Shown: positions 33,091 to 37,153 of the stretch, one piece after another
How positions within the stretch are numbered: the stretch's first letter is position 1
Layout of the letters: every line of letters starts with the position of its first letter
NCBI GenBank assembly: GCA_025603075.1
Contig: MU626447.1
Span: 1 to 37,153 of the forward strand
Length of the DNA: 37,153 nucleotides
DNA from: Neoconidiobolus thromboides FSU 785
Lineage: Eukaryota > Entomophthoromycota > Entomophthoromycetes > Entomophthorales > Neoconidiobolaceae
Direction of reading: 5' to 3'
Made by a program: the position numbers and the translations under genes
The notes under the pieces: generated by a model
The model's database searches: none
The model's input: the letters and a program-made list of their open reading frames with translations, nothing else
Told to the model about the DNA's origin: nothing

Positions 33091-34458
33091 TGTATTTTTA
33101 ACTATAAATAAGAAAATAAACAAAAATTCTAAGGTTTAAAAAAGTTCACGATATTAACAAAAGCTCAACTTTATAGTGATCCCAATATAAACTCCGGGGG
33201 TAGCAATTATGGTTGCTGAAAAGGAGGTGTATAAATGGCGAATTTAATAAAATGGGTTAGAAGTTTCCATTTTAAGATAGTAAATTAAGGCAAGTTACTA
33301 GGAATATTATTTTATTAACCCTTTTTAATTGTCCATTTTATGATATATATTCTATTCACATTCTTTTTTGTTAATTATTTCAGTTGAAAGGAGTTTTTTT
33401 CAACGGTCATTACCTTAATTTTTATTCCTGCTTTTTTTTTCCGGTAAGCTTAATTCTGAGCCACTTTTAAGGGCTATTTATTAAAATTCGATTACTTTTA
33501 TTACAAAAAAGTAATTAAAGTGAACTTTATATTAAAAATATTGGCTTTGGCATAAACCTTTGTAATTATGCACTAGTTTACTTGGATCACTTTGTTATGT
33601 TATTCTTTGTTTTATAAAACTGCTAAGCTATATTTTAAAGGCCTGTTTTTATTACGGTTAGCAATGAAATCTTCTGAAGCAAAATATACAATTAAGCGGT
33701 TACATTTTGTTACATTAAGCTATAAAAAGTATCTTATGCTTATAACCATTCTAAAGCGTGATGTTATTTAAGCATAAATGTTCAAGTCATTCATCAATAT
33801 TTAAGTATATTTGTCATCCATAAACATTTGGTTGTATGGTTTCGTAAACTGCAAAAAATAAAATTCAATTTTTAACTTGATTTTTTAAATTTAAAGTCAA
33901 AGTTCAATTTAGCATTTAAATGTTTGCAATTATAATAAAGTACTTTGAAAAACAAACAGCCCAAAACTTCGGAGTATACTGGTGAGTTATTGTCATTATA
34001 TAATATATGATTTATTTTTTATTTTTTATTTTGCGAACATTCTTTTATTGTGCTTTATTTCATTTAAAAAAGAGTCAATCAACTGTTGTTTATGCTATAA
34101 GATTATTTACTTTTATATTACAGCTAATATTTTGAGTACAAGTTAATACTATAGTTTAAACGAAAAGGAAATAGTATATAAGAGTTGAATAAAAACATAT
34201 ATGAGATTTGTTTTTTATGACATTTACTATTATCAATCAATATCTTATGCTAGTTTATAGACGATTACCTTTGCTTAATAAATATATAAAAAGTACTGTA
34301 ATTTCTAATACTTAATATTTATGTCTCCTATTATAGTTATTTAAAATTTGGGCTCTTGTATCAAATAAATACAGAAAACTGATGGTTGATTATTAAAAAT
34401 TTTGTAATTCAATAATAAATCGTAACAATTATCAAATATTCTTAACTTGAAAATGATT

Positions 34459-34565
34459 AAATGGGGATGTTTTTTTCTGTTTAAGAATTTTACTAACAAT
34501 TTTTCCACTCAAATAGTGTTTAAAAAAATGGAAAAATAATGAAATCAAAAAAAACACCCCCAAAT
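34459..34565 (+). mobile_element. MITE-like 105-bp repeat, copy G
   Basis: A 107-bp copy, highly conserved inside (TTTAAGAATTTTACTAACAA; CCACTCAAATAGTG; GGAAAAATAATGAAATC). Its ends read AAATGGGG and CCCCAAAT. Where the other copies have TA on both sides, this one has AA on both sides. That supports a 2-bp target duplication rather than ATAT being part of the element. Confidence 0.8.
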
Positions 34566-36274
34566 GTTCAAATGGTAGTAAAGTAGACTGATCAAACACA
34601 TGTTATTTTAGTTTGTTAATAATTTGGCGCTCTGCAATTAACTTGCTTTCAATTATATCCTATAAGAAGCTTAATAAAGAATGGTATTGCTTTATGTTTT
34701 ACAATTTAATAGCCCTAGATAGCTTCTCATTATTTGAGATTTATAATTGCTACATTATCAATAGTTTTTCAAACCATATGATGCCAAGGGAGAACTTCTC
34801 AGGCTCAATTTAGTATCAAGATTAAAAGACAATCTTTTATTTAATCATTGGCAATAGCCTCTTATTTATACTGTACTGTTTGATATATGAATAGTCTGAT
34901 TGAATTTATACATACTCTTTAATAAACCGCATTTTTAAAAATAATATAATGATTCTTTTCTATTTTGAATAATGTATTTCCTAATAATACAAGTAGCAAA
35001 TATTTGAAATATAGTTTAGGATAAAACTTTATTTTAACTAAGATTGTGTTTAAAATAAGTTTTTTGAAACTAGATTTTAAGAGCAATATTAATACCTGTA
35101 AGCATAATAAATAAATTACTCAGTAGTTATAATGTGAAAAAGGAATTCTGTTTAAGAATCTAAGTGGTTTTTAATGACTTTTCCTAATAACAACACAATA
35201 CCTATGCTTTTTTATCATTAAGGTCTTCCATCTTGTAAGGCGTATTTAAAACTATTAGATAGGAATGTTTCTAGTTTATTATACAAAAGTATGATTACCT
35301 AATTAGTAATAAAGTTCTTTTTTCAAAAAGTAATATAAATATGATAGTTGATGTAGTTTTGTAACACTTAATCCAAGTAAAAAACACTAAACTTATGCTC
35401 TTTATGCTAGCTTTGAAACAATTCACTGCCATATTTGGTATATTGCCTATTATCTAGATTTAAATAAAACAACTTCTAGGATTCTTAATTAAAACAAATT
35501 TTGGAGATAATGCTTTATAAGATACTCCAAAAAATATATTTAATTAAAAAAGGTATCTATTTGATAAAAAGAAAGCTCAGCTCAAATTCAACCGAAAGTA
35601 AGAAACTAACTCTTTCTTAAGTTTATATCAAATACCAATATACTATTAAAAGTTAGATAAAAAGCGGCATTCATCAAAACTTCATTACTATTGATTTAAT
35701 ATAGAAACCAATTTTTAAATCAAGAGAATGAGCGCTAATAATATATTAAAGCTTTTATGGAATAAATATTTCATTTTAATAAAATTATTCAAATACCATG
35801 TATACGTTCGGTTTATGCCCATTAAATATCCTCTAAAAATAAACTGTCACCATGGTTGCTTTAATAAAAAGTTCAAAAAGTTCCCACAATCATCTTACTG
35901 ATTTATATTTACTAATGCTTAGTTTTTGAGCTTATAACTCACTATTATCACCTGATATTCATGATATAACCTAAGCTAGTATCAAAACTCTAAACCAGAT
36001 GCCTTAGCTATGTGTTTGGTTTAATATAAATACACATAGTCTTTTTATATACAAAATATTGGCCTATAATGAATTGACCTTTTCTAATAACTTTAGTAGA
36101 GTTAGAGACTCATGAGAGGCTCATTTACCAATAAAGTTTAAGAAAAATGAGTTTGACTTTATTCTTTTTAACCAAAATGATTTACTTTTAAATACCAAAT
36201 TTTCTCATTATATCTTATAAACAAAAGAATATACTTAAGCAAAAATTAGCGGAAAATGAACTAGAATATTAAAT

Positions 36275-36310
36275 AACCGAGAAAAACGGTTGGAGTGAAA
36301 TCCATATAAA
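36275..36310 (+). promoter_or_regulatory. Lipase promoter elements: AACCG inverted repeat and TATAAA
   Basis: AACCG-AGAAAAA-CGGTT (36275-36291) is a 5-bp inverted repeat with a 7-bp spacer, the layout of a zinc-cluster-type activator site. TATAAA follows at 36305-36310, 46 bp before the ATG. The inverted repeat is short, so the regulatory reading is tentative. Confidence 0.4.
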
Positions 36311-36356
36311 TTAACCAAATAAATAAAATCAAGAAATAAAAACAACTTTTATTTAT

Positions 36357-37153
36357 ATGCTTCAATTTATCATCGTTACATTATTATTAAGCCAAAGCTT
36401 GATCAGTCAAGCTATAATTCAAGGCAATGATGAGCGCTTACCTAATGTTGCTAATGATCCTAACTTGGCCATTTTTATTGAAGGATTAAAAATAATTAAA
36501 TACACCTATGTAGATAAAAAACCACCCAACTTTTCTGGTTTCACAGGGTCAAATTTAAAGTCTAGTACTCCAGAAGAAGCTCAAAGAGTTTCTAGTTTTG
36601 CTGGTGCAGCTTATTGCTCTACTCATACATTAACAAGTTGGAAGTGTAATCATTGTGAAAGAATAGGAGCAGGTATCCAAGTTAAACATATTTTTGAAGA
36701 CCTTTTTACAGGAGGTAGAGGTTTCTTAGCTTTAGATGAAGCTAAGAAGCAGATTATTGTATCATTTAGAGGCAGTTATAATATACAAAATTGGGTCGGC
36801 AATGCCAGGCTCTTGCAATCACAATATTTGGTTGAAAGTGGTGGTACTGATATTTATATACATACTGGATTTAAAGATGGAATAAACGCTTTACTACCAA
36901 AATTTAAAAATGAGTTTGATACTTTATTAAAAGAGCATGGTGATTTTAAGGTCATTGTTACAGGCCACTCTTTAGGTGGTGCTATGGCTACTTTAGCTTC
37001 AATTGAACTTAAAAAAGCTTTTGGTTTAAACTGGGATAGAATTGAATTGTTTACTTATGGTGAGCCAAGGGTAGGAAACCTTGCTTTTGCTGAATGGTTT
37101 AACTCTCAAACGTTAACCGTATCTCGTGTTGTCAATGATAGAGATATTGTACC
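36357..37153 (+). CDS. Secreted class-3 (Rhizomucor-type) lipase, 5' part
   Basis: Triacylglycerol lipase of the alpha/beta-hydrolase class-3 family, truncated by the window end after 265 full codons with no intron so far. Residues 1 to about 19 are a signal peptide (MLQFIIVTLLLSQSLISQA), so the product is secreted. The mature part shows AAYCSTHTL with WKCNHC (likely disulfide Cys), VSFRGSYNIQNWVGNA, IHTGFKDGI, the nucleophile elbow VTGHSLGGAMATLAS with Ser205, FTYGEPRVGN, and VVNDRDIVP with the presumed catalytic Asp263. The catalytic His and C-terminus lie outside the window. A decayed paralogue sits at about 20.2-21.2 kb. Lipase versus feruloyl-esterase or phospholipase specificity within this family cannot be decided from sequence. 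Confidence 0.92.
   Translation, partial: MLQFIIVTLLLSQSLISQAIIQGNDERLPNVANDPNLAIFIEGLKIIKYTYVDKKPPNFSGFTGSNLKSSTPEEAQRVSSFAGAAYCSTHTLTSWKCNHCERIGAGIQVKHIFEDLFTGGRGFLALDEAKKQIIVSFRGSYNIQNWVGNARLLQSQYLVESGGTDIYIHTGFKDGINALLPKFKNEFDTLLKEHGDFKVIVTGHSLGGAMATLASIELKKAFGLNWDRIELFTYGEPRVGNLAFAEWFNSQTLTVSRVVNDRDIV

Larger units (their letters stand above)
33091..36356. other. Gene-poor intergenic region PH3 / lipase
   Basis: About 3.3 kb between the divergent PH3 and lipase genes. It holds repeat copy G (34459-34565) and, at the right end, the lipase promoter. Elsewhere stops occur in all frames, and I recognise no gene, tRNA or lipase relic. A 66-codon open frame at 34613 has no supporting feature. 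Confidence 0.5.

Noticed and set aside
34613-34813. 66-codon plus-strand ORF
   Set aside because: No recognisable motif or homology, and A/T-rich codon content like its noncoding surroundings.
1-37153. Mitochondrial or Dictyostelium origin because of A/T content and poly-Asn
   Set aside because: Spliceosomal introns, nuclear tRNAs, large nuclear genes and a Rhizomucor-type lipase fit a fungal nuclear genome better.

Overview
The window looks like nuclear DNA of an early-diverging filamentous fungus. It is strongly AT-rich and has dense, very short GT-AG introns: I could place 44, from 41 to 125 nt. Coding regions of several housekeeping genes carry runs of AAT codons (poly-Asn). It encodes a mitochondrial fatty-acid-synthesis enzyme, so anaerobic gut fungi are unlikely. 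It also carries a secreted class-3 lipase of the Rhizomucor type. A Conidiobolus/Entomophthoromycotina-like genome fits best, but that placement is inference; no rRNA or marker gene settles it.

Left part (1-19.5 kb), compact housekeeping region. A possible LTR end and three copies of a ~105-bp inverted-repeat element precede tRNA-Val(UAC). Then come ETR1/MECR (-), divergent from an Ecdysoneless (ECD/SGT1) homologue (+), tRNA-Phe(GAA), VPS8 (-), the PP2A catalytic subunit (+), CFT1/CPSF160 (-) and a NECAP-type endocytic adaptor (+). I rebuilt these by hand across introns. Reading phase closes across every junction and each protein matches its family over most of its length.

Middle (19.5-24.2 kb), gene-poor. 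It holds a decayed, apparently full-length lipase pseudogene (about 20.19-21.16 kb) collinear with the intact lipase at the right edge, another copy of the short repeat, and an unidentified relic-like tract.

Right part (24.2-33.1 kb), a cluster of three paralogous PH-domain genes (two +, one -). They share one intron position. Two have N- and C-terminal PH domains joined by a very acidic linker containing a repeated basic/hydrophobic motif (RPFLVRLLSGKRKS-like). The third has lost the C-terminal PH domain and the motif, and instead has 10-residue repeats and a Lys-rich tail. This family is the most interesting protein-level novelty here.

Right end (33.1-37.15 kb). About 3.2 kb without recognisable genes, with one more short repeat, then the 5' part of an intact secreted lipase gene that runs off the window.

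A 101-107 bp repeat (seven copies, all in the same orientation, with inverted ends and an apparent 2-bp TA target duplication) is scattered through the intergenic space and looks like a MITE family.
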